A DNA stretch of 64,000 nt, taken from NCBI GenBank assembly GCA_036852015.1, contig JAANDG010000525.1:40784-104783 (forward strand). Reading direction: 5' to 3'. The notes under the pieces are model-generated. The model was not told the origin of the DNA, did no database searches, and was given only the letters and a program-made list of their open reading frames with translations. A program made the translations under genes and the position numbers. Numbering within the stretch: the first letter of the stretch is position 1; every line of letters begins with the position of its first letter. Of this stretch, positions 45,435 to 57,125 are shown piece after piece. The stretch comes from Pelodera strongyloides. Lineage: Eukaryota; Nematoda; Chromadorea; Rhabditida; Rhabditidae.

Positions 45435-48400
45435 ATGCTATCTCTACAACAACAAGCTCACTTTCCACTAACTGGGTTTAATACTGAAATGTGGATCGCC
45501 CAAGAATATAATACTAGTGGAGAATATTCGTCTAATTCGTCAATTTGTGGCTCAAACCCCCCGGAGAGTCCCCTGTTTATGCCCCAGTGGATGAACAATA
45601 CGCAAGATCAAGCGAGAGTGTAAGTTATTAGTTATTACCCGAATATTTTATGGATTATTAATTACATCTGTGTTCTTTTATGAGTGTGAGTGTATAGTGA
45701 AAGGTAGGTGGAGCAGGGGTAGACGCTGTCGAATCGACTGCTAAGACGGGTTCACCTAGCCTTCTCATTACAGTAAATGTGGCTATCCCATGTCCGGAAG
45801 CGAACTGAAGCCAGCGGCCGCACTGTATTTCACAAATGTGATCCCCGAAAAGATGAGGTATCTGCTGCTATAAGTCCTGTTTATCTTTTACTTACATTTG
45901 CTTCTCTTCAGCTGGCCTTCGCAGTCTACATCTACCGCCCAACCACTTCTAAGGTGTCGTGTGTGCTCGGACACTGCGACTGGATCACACTTTGGCGCCG
46001 TTGCTTGCGCTGCCTGCTGCGCATTTTTCAGGTTATTTACTCCCTTTGTTCCCTCCCTCCCCCTCTCTCTCTCCCCCTCTCTCTCTCTCAGTGAACTTTT
46101 AATAGTTCGTCTTACAATTTTATGATTTCTATTTTTTATTCAGATTTGTCTATTTCAGAAGATCGATCTCCGAGCAAAAAAGCTATTATTGTGCTTACAG
46201 GAACTGCGAGGTCACAGCTGGTGAAGTGTGCAAGAAAATTAAGAAAAAATGTTTGAAAGGGTCAGGCCCATTTCAAATTAATTTTTGATGACTCCATCGG
46301 ATTCTCCGTTTCAAATATAGTAGGCTGAATTTTTTTCCTTTTCAAGTCGCAAAATTCACGCAGTATTCCAGCATTTTTTGCCAGTCATACCCACCCAACT
46401 ATTATCGCAGTTGTCACGCCCTCCGCGCTAATTGGGCATATATCTAATTGGGCGTGTAATTGGCCAATTGGCCAATGCGCGAATGGGCGTGATTGATGTG
46501 TATGACTGGTATGGTACAGAAAACTGCGTGAATATTGCGACTGAAAGTTGGAAAAAAATTCAGCCTACTATATTTGAAACGGAGAATCCGATGGAGTTAT
46601 CAAAAATAGGGAGGAAATGGGCCTGACCCTTTAAAGGCTAACTTATGACATTACTTCGAAATGATGCGCTTTTCTGAACTACAATTATCATGCAAAATAG
46701 ATAGTTAGCTTGATAGTGTAAACTATTTTAGGCTTGTTATTTATATAAATAAATAAATATATGAATCTTGAAGGGCGTTTCCAAAAGTTGTTCAATGTAG
46801 AGTTCAACATTCATAGCTTATATTTATAACAACTAGTTCCGCAAAGTGCTCGATGTCTTGTATTGCATTATTTGAGATGTCCTTTATTTGTAGCTTCTTC
46901 AAAACGTGGTGGAATATGTAGATACTGCCGCTTTGTGAAGTGCCTTGGCGTAGGAATGCAACCAAATGGTACTATATTAATTTTATTCACTAGTTATTAT
47001 TAATTTTCTGCAAGCTAGTGTTACTTGGTTCTATACAATCCATAGCTCATTCATCAAGAAGTATAACCGTTTATTTCATAATTTCCTTCAATTGATCTAT
47101 AAAGATAAAGTATATAAACAATGACATTTCGAAAAAAAAGGAATAAAATAGAACATGTATTTTGGTAGGAGAACCCACGTAGAGTTGAATTATCTGCTGA
47201 ATATGGGTGTAATCCTTATTTTTACCTTATTTATAAATACCCACTAAACTACTGTTTTCAGAAGTACAATCAAAACGCTCACGACAAAATGGAGAAAATC
47301 TCTCAGCGCCTTATCCAAAATTGGTGCGTGTTTTTAGAATTTTTTGAAATATTACACATTTTAGCAGGATTTGTTATTTTGTAATACTTACTTACTTTGT
47401 TATTTTTGAAGTTTTTTTCAGTCAACTATCCGAACATCGTCAAATGAAAATTCACTGGAGAAACTGGGCACAGAAAGGACTAATATTGCAAATAGAAGAC
47501 GAGATATTTATTTGAAGGTACATACTACTACATTCAATGCAATTTGTTCTCTCCTTTTGTGAAATGGTTAGCGTTGCAATATGAGTCAAGCAGTCGAGTC
47601 TTCCTGACCACAGCAAAGTCTTTTTTTTGTGGGTCTGACCCTTTATCTGGTGTTTTTAAAGCGAACATTAATCCAAATCCCGAGTTATTCGATTTGAAAA
47701 ACAGTACCTTGCTTAGCAAGAAAACCCAACTTTCTTGTTTTTCATTGTCAGCTAATTCCGTATTTCTACAAATTTTCTCAATTTTATCCTTTACTAACAT
47801 CAATAACGGACTCTAAATCCCGTAAAACCCAGTGATGCTTATTTATACAACATATATCCATTTATTATTGAGGAAACAGATAAAGTACAGAAAAGTAGAT
47901 TATCTCTCTAAAAACATATTATATTAATTACTAAATATTCTGAAAATCGTGACCTTATCGTGATTTTTCGAAAGAAAAGTATGTACATAGAATGGGAAGA
48001 TACAATTAACGATTAACATTAGAGCGAAGTACCTGCCGGTTTCTGAAACGCGGCGTGGACACCTGAATTCTAGGGTATTTATGCTAACTTGCTCGAAATT
48101 AGCTCGGTTTTTTATTCTAATTTATGTTCATTTGCATAAGCTGCATAAGCATCAGAATGCTGGTCTACTCGAGGTGTTTCAAAAACCGGGAGGTTTGCTT
48201 ATTCTTAGGATGGAAGCAGTGAAGTGACAGAAAACTGTCGATAACGGATCGATATTAATTTCCACCAAAGGCCCTTTGGCAACCACTTCAAGACCATTTG
48301 GTGTAGATCTGTTCTTTCTCTTAAAATGGTTTCGCCAAGAGGTCCGCACGTCTCAAGTGGTCGCTTAACTAACGGTTTCCTTTGTATCTTCTACCCACCA

Positions 48401-50322
48401 GTAATTTATCAAATTTTAGCTGCAAGAACAATTCCCTTGCACATCTTCAATGGATTTGTGTATGCAAGGCGAACGAGAACTATTCAAAGATTATGTGTCC
48501 TCCATTCCAGATATAAAGCGAATGGTGAATCAGGTAAATAATATTTGTTCTAAGCTCACGAGAACCTGTTTAGAAGAATATATAATGCAAGTTCCCGGAA
48601 GATAAACATATTTATCTTCGCCAAAGTAGTAGAATGTCAGGCAGCAAGTATACAAACCAAAGATGCTAAATAGAAAACGTTTCAAAAAATCTAACCAAAA
48701 ATGTATATTACAGAATAATGAAGAAGATGCCTTTATTGCATTTCTTGTATTTGAAATGGCCCTGTTGACTGCAGAACATGGGGGAGTGCAAATGGATCAA
48801 TGCACTTTACCGGTGAGTTATTTTAAAGTAGTGTAGCAGCCGGTTTACGAAACGCACTACAACCGCATTCCCATATGATGTTGTATGCAAATGAATGTAG
48901 TTGGAACAAAACATCGCACAGAATCGCGCAGTTATTTTCACACACTACATGAAATTGCAACGTCTAATAATGTTTCAAGAACGGCCCGTTATATCGCTTT
49001 AAGTAGCCGGTTTTTTCGATACACAGCATTCTTGCAGCATATGCAAATGTAAATTAGAATAAAAAATCGAGCTAAATTCGAGCAAATTAGCATAAATACG
49101 TAAGAATTCAGTTGTCCACAATGTGTTTTAAAAACCGGCCGGTGTTTCGGGATGGGATCAGTTCAACTCTGTTTGCCTAATATAGCACAATTTTCCTAAG
49201 GGCTACGGTGCACAAGTTGTCGAATAGAGCGGGGATTCTAATCCAGTAGACTCGATAGGAGCATGCTATGGACGCGGGGAGCCTTGATTTGGAAACTTTT
49301 TTCACGATTGAGAGGAGCTTAATACCCAAAATAAAGTAAGGGGTGACTTGAACTGACATAAAGGAATGTGCAGTTCCGAGGAATCACCCGAAGCAGTGGG
49401 AGAATTCTCCCAACCGGGAAGGCCCCCACTGTTCGTTCTTAAACCCTTAATGTTTTTAGAATGGCTCTGTTATTGATGTGTCCACTACTTCTCTTGAAGA
49501 TCACTTCAAAAAGGAAGAAACCGTGAAAACACCGAGCTGTTCGTCGAGGTAAACAACAATTTCCTATTTCTAACAATTTCCTTCGTCGCCCCCATAATGA
49601 TCTCATATTTACTACCAGTTCGTAGGAATAAGGGCTTACACAACGTATAAGGGCTTACAATGAACCACAACCATCGGACCGGAAGCCCGTAGCGGATCAG
49701 AAATAAATTTCTATTATATTTGCAGGCTTGCGCACCCCTTTTTCGCATTTCTTGTGAGACACTGTGCCCGTGCTTTTCAAGCGATAAAACCGACTGAAAT
49801 AGAGGCGGCCTTCCTTTTGTACCTTTTTACTTCCAGAGCAGGTTAGCATATTTATATTGATTGATTGTTTTATTTATTTTTATTGAGCACGAATTCAAAG
49901 CGTGTAATGTGTTCGTTTCATTGAAGAAACAAACACGATTGTTTGCAGATACTGGTCAAAGAAATTAGATTTGTTTACCCGCATCAAATCGACAAACTAA
50001 TTGGGGTGTATTATTCGCGCACTGAAAGTTGAGCGAGAAGCTTGCCGCACGTACATAGCCGAGGCTTGAACCAATGGCACGCATACATGGTTCACTTTTT
50101 TAAATGTAGTATATTTTAGCGGTGTCTACTTGCAATTCGAAATCGGAACGTGGACCATCAACAGAACACCGACTCCTGATAGAATTGCATGCTTTGTATG
50201 ACACGTGGGGAGCAGATCCAGCAATACGATTGGGCAATTTACTGTTGTTACTTTCAAGTCTAAATGAAGCATGTTATATGTTTAAGGAACTTCACTTATG
50301 CATTTCACTCGATAGATTTTAA
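45435..50322 (+). CDS. Nuclear hormone receptor (divergent nematode nhr family)
   Basis: Twelve exons join in phase to 434 aa: 45435-45619, 45774-45857, 45912-46031, 46159-46220, 46894-46968, 47262-47323, 47422-47517, 48420-48533, 48714-48812, 49460-49548, 49726-49841, 50120-50322. The DNA-binding domain starts at Cys105: CRVCSDTATGSHFGAVACAA with a C-x2-C-x13-C-x2-C first finger, P-box region CAACCAFFRR, then YYCAYRNC and CRYCRFVKCLGVGM. The second finger has C-x4-C and a 12-residue gap before the last Cys pair (usual 5 and 9), so it is divergent. The ligand-binding region (about 229-434) has ERELFKDYVSSIPDIKR, FLVFEMALLTAEHGG, FQAIKPTEIEAAFLLYLFTS and LLIELHALYDTWG, ending LDRF. Expected role: nuclear transcription factor; target and ligand unknown. 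The exon 4 donor (GTGAAG) is chosen by phase and domain fit. A later ATG at 45489 is possible. TTAA elements lie in introns 4, 7 and 9. Confidence 0.92.
46258..46630. mobile_element. TTAA palindromic element, family A copy 4
   Basis: AGGGTCAGGCCCATTTCAAA ... GGGCCTGACCCT then TTAA; the left TTAA is altered to TGAA. It lies 38 nt into intron 4 of the receptor gene. Confidence 0.9.
48021..48201. mobile_element. TTAA element, family C copy 6 (decayed)
   Basis: GAGCGAAGTACCTGCCGGTT, TCTGAAACGCGGCG ... GAGGTGTTTCAAAAACCGG. In intron 7 of the receptor gene. Confidence 0.75.
48825..49150. mobile_element. Two family C elements side by side
   Basis: Copy 7 (48825-49000) is old: CCGGTTTACGAAACGCACTA ... 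TGTTTCAAGAACGGCCCGTT, then ATATCGCTTTAA. Copy 8 (about 49001-49150) follows without spacing: AAGTAGCCGGTTTTTTCGAT ... GTTTTAAAAACCGGCCGGTG. Both lie in intron 9 of the receptor gene. Confidence 0.75.
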
Positions 50323-50786
50323 GTTTTAAGTTTTCAGAAGTCAGATAGAGAATCTTACTGTCAGTCAGTAGCAGTGTTATTAGTTATTAGCACTGTAATA
50401 TAAAATACGTATCTAGGATAATAAGCAATTTTTCTTGAGAGTTAGTCAACAATTATTGAGAATTGATTGAAGGCAAGTAATTCGATAAATATTTATTAAA
50501 AATAAATAAATGAATAGTTTAGCATTGATTGAGTTCAAAATTATTTATTGATGCTATCAAATTGACTCCGCACACCTCGCATGAAAAAAATGATGTGCTA
50601 TGTTGATTTTAGAAATCAATTTCATCAAGTTGTTGTTTAATAAAAATGATGTTTTTATGACTGTCGGTATAATTATATGAAACACAATGAATTTGCGCAT
50701 ACACTCGCATAGTTCTACATACATGTAACGAAAGAAATTTAGGCATTCTTTTCCTTTATGTAATGCAAGGAATTTGGGTTTACTCT

Positions 50787-50925
50787 TATGGGGTTTCCAA
50801 GTATCCCAAAAATTCGGTGTGATTCTGCTAATACTCCGTATTTCTGCACGAAACTTGCATATGTAATATGAAAAATTCACGTGTAGTTCCAAAATACTGT
50901 AACTTTTCAGCATACTTGGAATTGA
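50787..50925 (-). repeat. Dispersed repeat N, copy 1
   Basis: Reverse-strand match to 56345-56505: CATATGCAAGT-TCGTGCAGA, AATACGG, TTTTTGGGATACTTGGAAAC, and at the other end CCAAGTATG. The terminal CCAAGTAT motifs are inverted, suggesting a small palindromic element. The rest of 50323-51420 shows no gene. Confidence 0.6.
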
Positions 50926-51424
50926 AAACCTCATTACGAAATTACAAATTGGGCATTTTATAAAATGCAAGAAATTGGGCATACACTTTTGAAACGCAGC
51001 TCGAGCAACATGTTATTAATTGTTTTCCAATCTTATAAACATGAGAATGCTAGTGAATACTTGAGGATATACATGATTGATGTATTTTGGATCAGGTTCA
51101 GGAAAAAATTTGCAAGCTTTTATGATATATGAAATATCCTTTTTTTTTTCAGCTATCTAATTCAAATATTGTATTTACGTGTAGCTTTATTTGTTGCATT
51201 AAAATGTTATTGTTAGTACGATCGCTGTTTGATTTTTTTTCCGTCAATAATAAATCATTTGTCGGATCCAATAAACATTATTGTTTCATTCATTCCATTT
51301 ACGCGGAGCAAAACCAAAACATGGGTAACTGAATCGAGTAGAGATACACAACTGGAGGCTACAAATGACGAAACCACGAAACTGTGCCGTGCGGAAGGGA
51401 GGGTCCGAACCGCGGCCCGGATCG

Positions 51425-51955
51425 TCACGTATTTTTATTCATGGGTCTCGATGTATGTCAAAAACAGCGCATTTTGTATCAAATGTACATCTCGTGTACG
51501 ATTTTGCATAACACACTTGAAAGTTAGAAAATGCACCATTGTTAATACAGAGGAGGCGAAAATGCACAGTTTATGCACGCTCGAAAAAAATAGTCATGTG
51601 GCTAACCTGCCACGGGACCATTTTTTGGCGACCTGTTAATGTTGTTGTTGTTGTTGTTGTTGCCGGAGGCAGCCAGCGTGGTTGATCATCCTCGCGAGAT
51701 GGGCTATAAGAGGCCTAAAAATGTTGCCACTTCCCGCGGCTTATTCCATAATGCTACGACGATGTCCGCCTTCACGCGGTGCAGCACGACAGTCCAAGGA
51801 CTGCAAAGGACATCAACCCACCTACTCCGGACACCAGTTCGGAAGATCACTCACCTGTTAATGTTCTCGTGTAGTGCCAACCTACGGTAATTTTTGCCAT
51901 ACTTGGAAGCAAAAATCGGAAATTTTTGCCATACATCGAGACCCCATCATCAAAT
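51425..51955. repeat. Inverted-repeat element J, copy 1, with inner insert
   Basis: GGGTCTCGATGTATG at about 51441 is mirrored by CATACATCGAGACCCC at about 51933. Inner words (GAAAATGCACAGTTTATGCACGCTCG, GCCACGGGAC) recur in 57517-57809. A (GTT)n run at 51639-51662 and AACCTACGGTAATTTTTGCC lie inside. The 83-codon open frame at 51639 is not supported as a gene. Confidence 0.65.
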
Positions 51956-51968
51956 AAAGGCGGAACTT

Positions 51969-52415
51969 AAACGGATAGGTTCATCTCAAATCACACCCCT
52001 CTTTTTATTGTTTTTTATTGCTAATAGCACAAATATCATTCACAATGAAAATTAAATCAGTCACAGAACAATACACTTCGCAGAAGAAGCTTCATATATT
52101 GGAAAATAGTTGATATGAAGCCAGAATCTAAACACGAAATAATACCTTACACAAATCGCGCGGTCTGACAATTAGCCAAGAGCGAATTAACCAGTGAGAA
52201 ATAATGACCTGCAGTGTAGTTTGTATGTAATTTGTATCTTGGCTAATTACCATTGGCCCGCGCGACCTGTGTACGGTATTAGTTTTTGTGTTTAGATTCT
52301 GGCTTCATATCAACTAGTTTCCAATAAAGGAAGCTTCTTCTGCGAGGCGTATTGTTCTGTGATTGATTTAATTTTCATTTGTATCATATTTGTGCTATCT
52401 TTATTATATAAAAGA
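51969..52415. mobile_element. TTAA palindromic element, family F copy 1
   Basis: TTAA, ACGGATAGGTTCATCTCAAA, TCACACCCCTC, and a long mirrored body (AATCACAGAACAAT..CGCAGAAGAAGCTTC against GAAGCTTCTTCTGCG). The right terminus is truncated. The partner is 58094-58587. Confidence 0.85.
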
Positions 52416-53580
52416 GTAACTGTTGCGTAATTTGCATACCGATGTGAGTTACGGAAATGCAAATTTTCGACAATAGTTCCGCGTGTTCGGGTATAAAAAG
52501 AAGTTTCGCAGCAATATCGAAATATGCATATGCAATTGTTTCTTATTATGTGAATTTCTTATGATACGTTTGAAACTTTGTATATAAGTATGCCCATGCT
52601 AAAACAATCATATTTCCATGAAAGTATCCAGGAAACGTATTCTAAAGCACCGTTTATGACACATGTCTAATGATGATAACCGTTATGCAATAACAGGAAA
52701 TAACCACTTTATTAGAGTGCTAACTTAAGTATAATACTCTCGGCTAAGTATAGAGAGTATGGCAACAACTGAAGGGCGAAGCGAGAGCTAAGTCTGTAGG
52801 TATATTGTCCGAAGGCGTCTACACGGGGCGGTACCGTTAATACCGAATACGGTTGGCAGACTACCTCAAACTGCCTACGGTTCCAGACCGGCTATCTGGC
52901 ATACGGTTAGCAGACCGTCCCAAACTGCTCGTTTCTTCCTTCGATCCGTAGGGTCGTAGGTCTTCTTCGTGGACTACTGTGGTGGCGTGCTCCAGTGTCG
53001 CAGTGTGGTTGGAAACCCCGGCATCTAAAGAGGTCTGACAGCGAGCCCTGGTGGCCCTTGGACTCTCCTTGGACAAATACGCTTATACCCGATATAGAGT
53101 CCTCTCTATATAATAAATCGATTCGAGCACTGTTGTTGTTGCTATCGTTGAGCTATACCAAGTTCAAATACCCTATTAAAAAACCACAATACCAGGTGGT
53201 CAAGTGCTAACTCATGAGTCGGTTTTTACGTAGAACGGTGCCCTAAATATAAAATATAATAACCCGGTTTACCCAGTTTTACTGCATCTTACGTTGTATT
53301 CCTTTCAAGCGAGCTTAACCCACTTTCTTCATTATTACACTAGTGGGTTGTCGTGTTCACTTCCATTTACATTATTACCCCAATCCAAATGCACTATAGC
53401 ACTACCCCAGTTTTTCTCTACATATGATATTGGTGTAGTGACGTTACTTTCCTTTTTGTATGACTGCCATGCTTGGGACTATAATTAGGAGGAATTTCTT
53501 TAGTCATGTTAATTGAACATGACAGGATATTCTTCAAATGGGGTAGAGTACAATACACTGTCTGTTAGTGTAGTAAGGTT
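52416..53580. other. Intergenic; possible old repeat at 52690-53170
   Basis: AACGGTTGGCAGAC / TACGGTTAGCAGACCGTCCCAAACTGC duplicated words at 52848-52935, a TATATAATAAATCG box at 53107 and a GTTGTTGTTG tract at 53132 give a promoter-like look, as in a solo LTR, but no terminal TG..CA pair with a target duplication could be fixed. Confidence 0.35.
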
Positions 53581-53758
53581 AAAGCGAAATACCGGCCGGT
53601 TTTTGAAACGCAATGTGGACACCAGCATTCTTATGCAGCGTATGCAAGTGAACATAATTAGAATAAAAAATCGACCTACATTCGAGCAATTTAGCATAAA
53701 TACGTAACAATTCAGTTGTCCACGATGCGTTTTCAAAACCGGCCGGTATTTCGCTTTA
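53581..53758. mobile_element. TTAA palindromic element, family C copy 9
   Basis: One of the best copies: TTAA, AGCGAAATACCGGCCGG, TTTTTGAAACGC ... GATGCGTTTTCAAAACCGGC, CGGTATTTCGCT, TTAA. Inner TTATGCAGCGTATGCAAGTG. Confidence 0.93.
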
Positions 53759-54394
53759 AGAATATTGAGATTACCCAGAGATGGCGCAACGCGGCGAATA
53801 ATAGGGGGGGGGGGTGCGCAGCGACCATGGGATCCTTTTGTGGTGCGCGGCAATGGCGTGAAGCTTCACGTTGCTAGGAATAGTCGTTGAGAACCTGTAC
53901 CCTTGGTGTCTCTTCTCCTTCTCGTGGAGGAGGCGGTCCTCCTCTTTGTGGTTACGAAGGAAAATGAGGGGCAATACAAAGGACGTAACGGCAAAGTTTA
54001 AGTCTGGGACTGTCCTTCAGCTGATGTTTATTTCTAGGTCTTGTTTTCTTGTATCACATGACATGACCACATCACTTAACAATTTCATGATTTAAATCTT
54101 GTTCAAAATTCAGGTTTGCAAAAAGTTGTCTATGGTGCAATTCTTTCGACTGTTTAGCTTGCGCGGCGCAAAAGCGGGAAACGATTCGATGGGTGCGCAC
54201 CACAAAACGTAGAAAAAAAGTTTACGTGCATTATAAACTACGTTCTGTGGTGCGCAGCGCAAAGCGCATCCAGTTAGGTTAAATTGACGTGCATTCGTAG
54301 CCTGCCGCGGGAGTGGCACCCAGCAGCGCTGTTTGTTGTCTGTGAGAATATGTAGCCTGTTTATTACCCAAACCAACTTTTTGTATGCATTAAA
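53759..54394. other. Intergenic, no gene seen
   Basis: Contains a G run (53809-53817) and GTGCGCGGCAATGGCGTGAAGC, which resembles GTGCGCGGCGATGGCGCGGGG at 44902, another shared dispersed sequence. No exon structure. Confidence 0.4.
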
Positions 54395-54398
54395 TTAA

Positions 54399-54986
54399 AG
54401 GGTGAGGTCCACCTCAGAAAACAAAAAAGTTATTATTTTTATTAGATTACCCGTGTCTGTATCTACCACAGAATAACTAAAATAAATTTGACAGAAAATT
54501 ATTTCCAACGAAATATGAGCAAAAAATGGTCCAGCTTGAGTACCTCGGATTACGGTAGCCTGGTATCCTTTTTACATGTTGGTTGAGAAGAAAAAAAAAA
54601 AAAATTTTCACAATTTTCGAAAAAATTACAAACAAAAAATATGTTCTAAAATAACTACAACGCAATACAAATGACGAAGACGGGATTAATTGTGCTTTGT
54701 TTAGCTTGGCAAAAAATAAAACGCATGGTTTTAAAAAAGCAACAAACGCACAGCCATAATCCCGCCCTTTCATTGTCCCCAAACAACGGTAGCGAGAGCG
54801 CGGTTTATCATGCACCACACCCCATCGACGCCTATCGTAATAATGGTACTGGAGGGCTATTTTTTGCTCCATATTTCGTTGGAAATAATTTTCTGCCAAA
54901 TTTGTTTTAGTTATTCTGGTAGATACAGACACGGGAAATCTAATAAAACTAATAACTTTTTTGTTTTCTGAGGTGGACCTCACCCT
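54399..54986. mobile_element. TTAA palindromic element, family I
   Basis: TTAA, AGGGTGAGGTCCACCTCAGA, AAACAAAAAAGTTATTA ... mirrored to CTGAGGTGGACCTCACCCT, TTAA. The arms extend over 100 bp (GATACAGACACGGG, ATTTCGTTGGAAATAATTTTCTG and complement). The open frames inside are mirror images of each other and not genes. Confidence 0.9.
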
Positions 54987-55112
54987 TTAAATAGGCTACG
55001 CACGAGAAATAAGCCTTAGCTTCACATGGCCGAGAACAGCTGAATCTTTCTGACAATGAATGAAAAATAGAAGCAAACTTCACGCAAGTAATTTTGGTGG
55101 CATTTGATAGTT

Positions 55113-55523
55113 AAAGGGTCAGGCCCATTTCAAATGACCCCTATTTTTGATGATTCCATTGATTCTCCATGGCAGATATAGTAGGATACGATATTTTCTA
55201 ATTTTCAAGCGCAAAATTCACGCAGTATTCAGCAATTTACCATGGCCAGTCATACCCAACTATATATCGCATTTGTCACGCCCCTCCGCGCTAATTGGGC
55301 AATATGCTCTATTGGGCGTGGCAATTGCGATATAGGCCAATCAGCGCGAATGGGCGTGACAACTGCGATTGATTGTTGTGTATGACTGGCCATGGTAAAT
55401 TGCTGAAAACTGCGTGAATATTGCGACTGAAAATTGGAAAAAAATTCAGTCTACTATATGTGACATGGAGAATCAGATGGAATCATTAAAAATAGGGGTC
55501 ATTTGAAATGGGCCTGACCCTTT
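55113..55523. mobile_element. TTAA palindromic element, family A copy 5
   Basis: Full-length copy with both TTAA flanks, closest to 390-803: CATGGCCAGTCATACCCAAC is mirrored by GTGTATGACTGGCCATGG. Confidence 0.92.
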
Positions 55524-56059
55524 AACAGACAGATCACCTAGCTGCAGCCATTCACCAACCTTCTAAATCTCTAACTCTTTTTTTCTAGTTATAAGCATGG
55601 ACAATGTGCCTTGCGTTGGTAAAAATACCAGCAGGGCATAGCTGCATTGATTAACGTTTTGTTCATTGTTAAGCTTTGCCAAAACAAGACCTCACCACCT
55701 GTTCCCACATATCTCACATCCCACACCACCACAAAAACCCTAGCGTTTAAAAAAGTGGAGGTATATTGTCGCTCAAATAAAAGAATATAAGGATATATTT
55801 ACTAGTTTTTAAATGGAAAAAATTGCGTGTGTCAAGTTAACTAGACGTCCAGTACGACAGTCAACTGCTGCTGCTGACCGCGATACTACAGTACACGACG
55901 AGCCACAGGCAGAGGCCTGCCTGGGGCGCGGGCTGCGTTTCGGACCCTCCCGTATTCACGTAAACGTAAGTGTACTGTAAACTACGGTAGCAGGGGTGCA
56001 TTTCAAAATGTACGTTTCATGGGAAACTAAAAACCCCGATTTCGCCCCGATCAAGTCCC
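55524..56059. other. Intergenic, no gene seen
   Basis: A poly-pyrimidine tract at 55575 and scattered AT-rich sequence. CGGACCCTCCCGTATT (about 55941) is mirrored in 51404 (AGGGTCCGAACCGCGG), a minor shared repeat. Confidence 0.4.
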
Positions 56060-56325
56060 TCAAAAAAAAAAAACGGGCCGTGATCGGGGCGAAATCGGGT
56101 TTTTCGAAAAAATCGGGGCGAAATCGGGGTTTTTTGAAAGAATCGGGGCGAAACCGGGGTTTTTTTTTTTGAAAATGATCGGGGCGAAATCGGGGTTTTT
56201 TTTTTTTGAAAGAATCGGGGCGAAATCCGGCCTTGTTCTCAATTATGCCCCGATTATGAAATCATGACGGATCGGGCTTTTTGTGGGGGTTTTTTGAAAG
56301 AATCGGGGCGAAATCGGGGTTTCAC
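56060..56325. repeat. Minisatellite with GAATCGGGGCGAAATCGGGG units
   Basis: About seven units of 30-36 bp: TTTTTTGAAAGAATCGGGGC, GAAATCGGGG, spaced by T runs of variable length. Related single units with poly-T occur at 39188-39260 and 63035-63085. Confidence 0.9.
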
Positions 56326-56344
56326 TTTCCTGTGTTGTCGATGA

Positions 56345-56505
56345 GATAATGGGGTTTCCAAGTATGGTGAAAATGTACAGTATATTGAAACTACACAATA
56401 ATATTTTTTTAATTTTTCATATTAATATGCAAGTCGTGCAGAAATACGGTAGATTGACAGACTCACACCAATTTTTGGGATACTTGGAAACCACAAAATA
56501 TTCCG
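56345..56505 (+). repeat. Dispersed repeat N, copy 2
   Basis: GGGGTTTCCAAGTATGGTGA ... TTTTTGGGATACTTGGAAACC; see copy 1 at 50787-50925. Confidence 0.6.
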
Positions 56506-57125
56506 ATTTTAGTTTTGTAGACTTCCCAGTGCAATAGGCGCTTGTCACAATACTATTTTTTAGTTTATAATGGAACAATGCATGATTTAACAGCGTTAAT
56601 AATGATAACCAAGTATGTATATAACACCAAGTTGCAGAGCTCACTGCGACTACGCAGAGTTATTGGGGGTAAAAACTCAGCAATTTATATTTCCACTGTG
56701 TTGCACGTTACACTTTTCACCGTGGATAAATCTTTAAACGTATATTGAACCAACAATGTCAAGAAGCATATTCGACGAATGTACCATTCATTATAACAAG
56801 AATAAACCCGCAACAACGGAAAATAATTGCAACGCTTCAACTTGAACAAATTACGATCAATTTGTACATCATTGGTTCTCCGGGACATCGCAGAAGCGAG
56901 TTGGAGGTGAGTGTCACAGAAATACATACTGCATTTTGAACAGGCATTCACGAGTGCTGAAAATTCGATGTTTACTAATATTGGACTTTAGACGTAGGTT
57001 TGGACTTAGGGCCCAAGGCTTAGTGCCTAACCGTAAGGTAATTTGTAAGGCACCGTAGACTAAAGGGTAGATCTAGTCAACATGTTGCTATGTTAATTGC
57101 ATATCCTCAATAAAACTTTTACTAT
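56506..57125. other. Intergenic, no gene seen
   Basis: No exon-like stretch with splice partners; short TTAGGGCCCAAGGCTTAGTG words near 57006. Confidence 0.4.

Noticed and set aside
46221..46264. Longer exon 4 of the receptor running into the TTAA element (VCKKIKKKCLKG)
   Set aside because: It needs a non-GT donor and would add extra cysteines; ending at 46220 keeps phase and gives a proper second zinc finger.
47544..47803. Frames on both strands in the large intron 7 of the receptor gene
   Set aside because: They contain a TTAA-element tail (GGGTCTGACCCTTTAT) and break the receptor frame; exons 7 and 8 join in phase without them.
50557..50982. 141-codon minus-strand open frame
   Set aside because: Covers the dispersed repeat N, AT-rich composition, no homologous feature in copy 2.
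52690..53170. Solo LTR
   Set aside because: TATA and repeats are suggestive, but no TG...CA ends with a target duplication could be fixed.
54477..54983. 168-codon minus-strand open frame
   Set aside because: Lies inside the family I palindrome; the opposite strand gives the mirror frame and both end in the same peptide.
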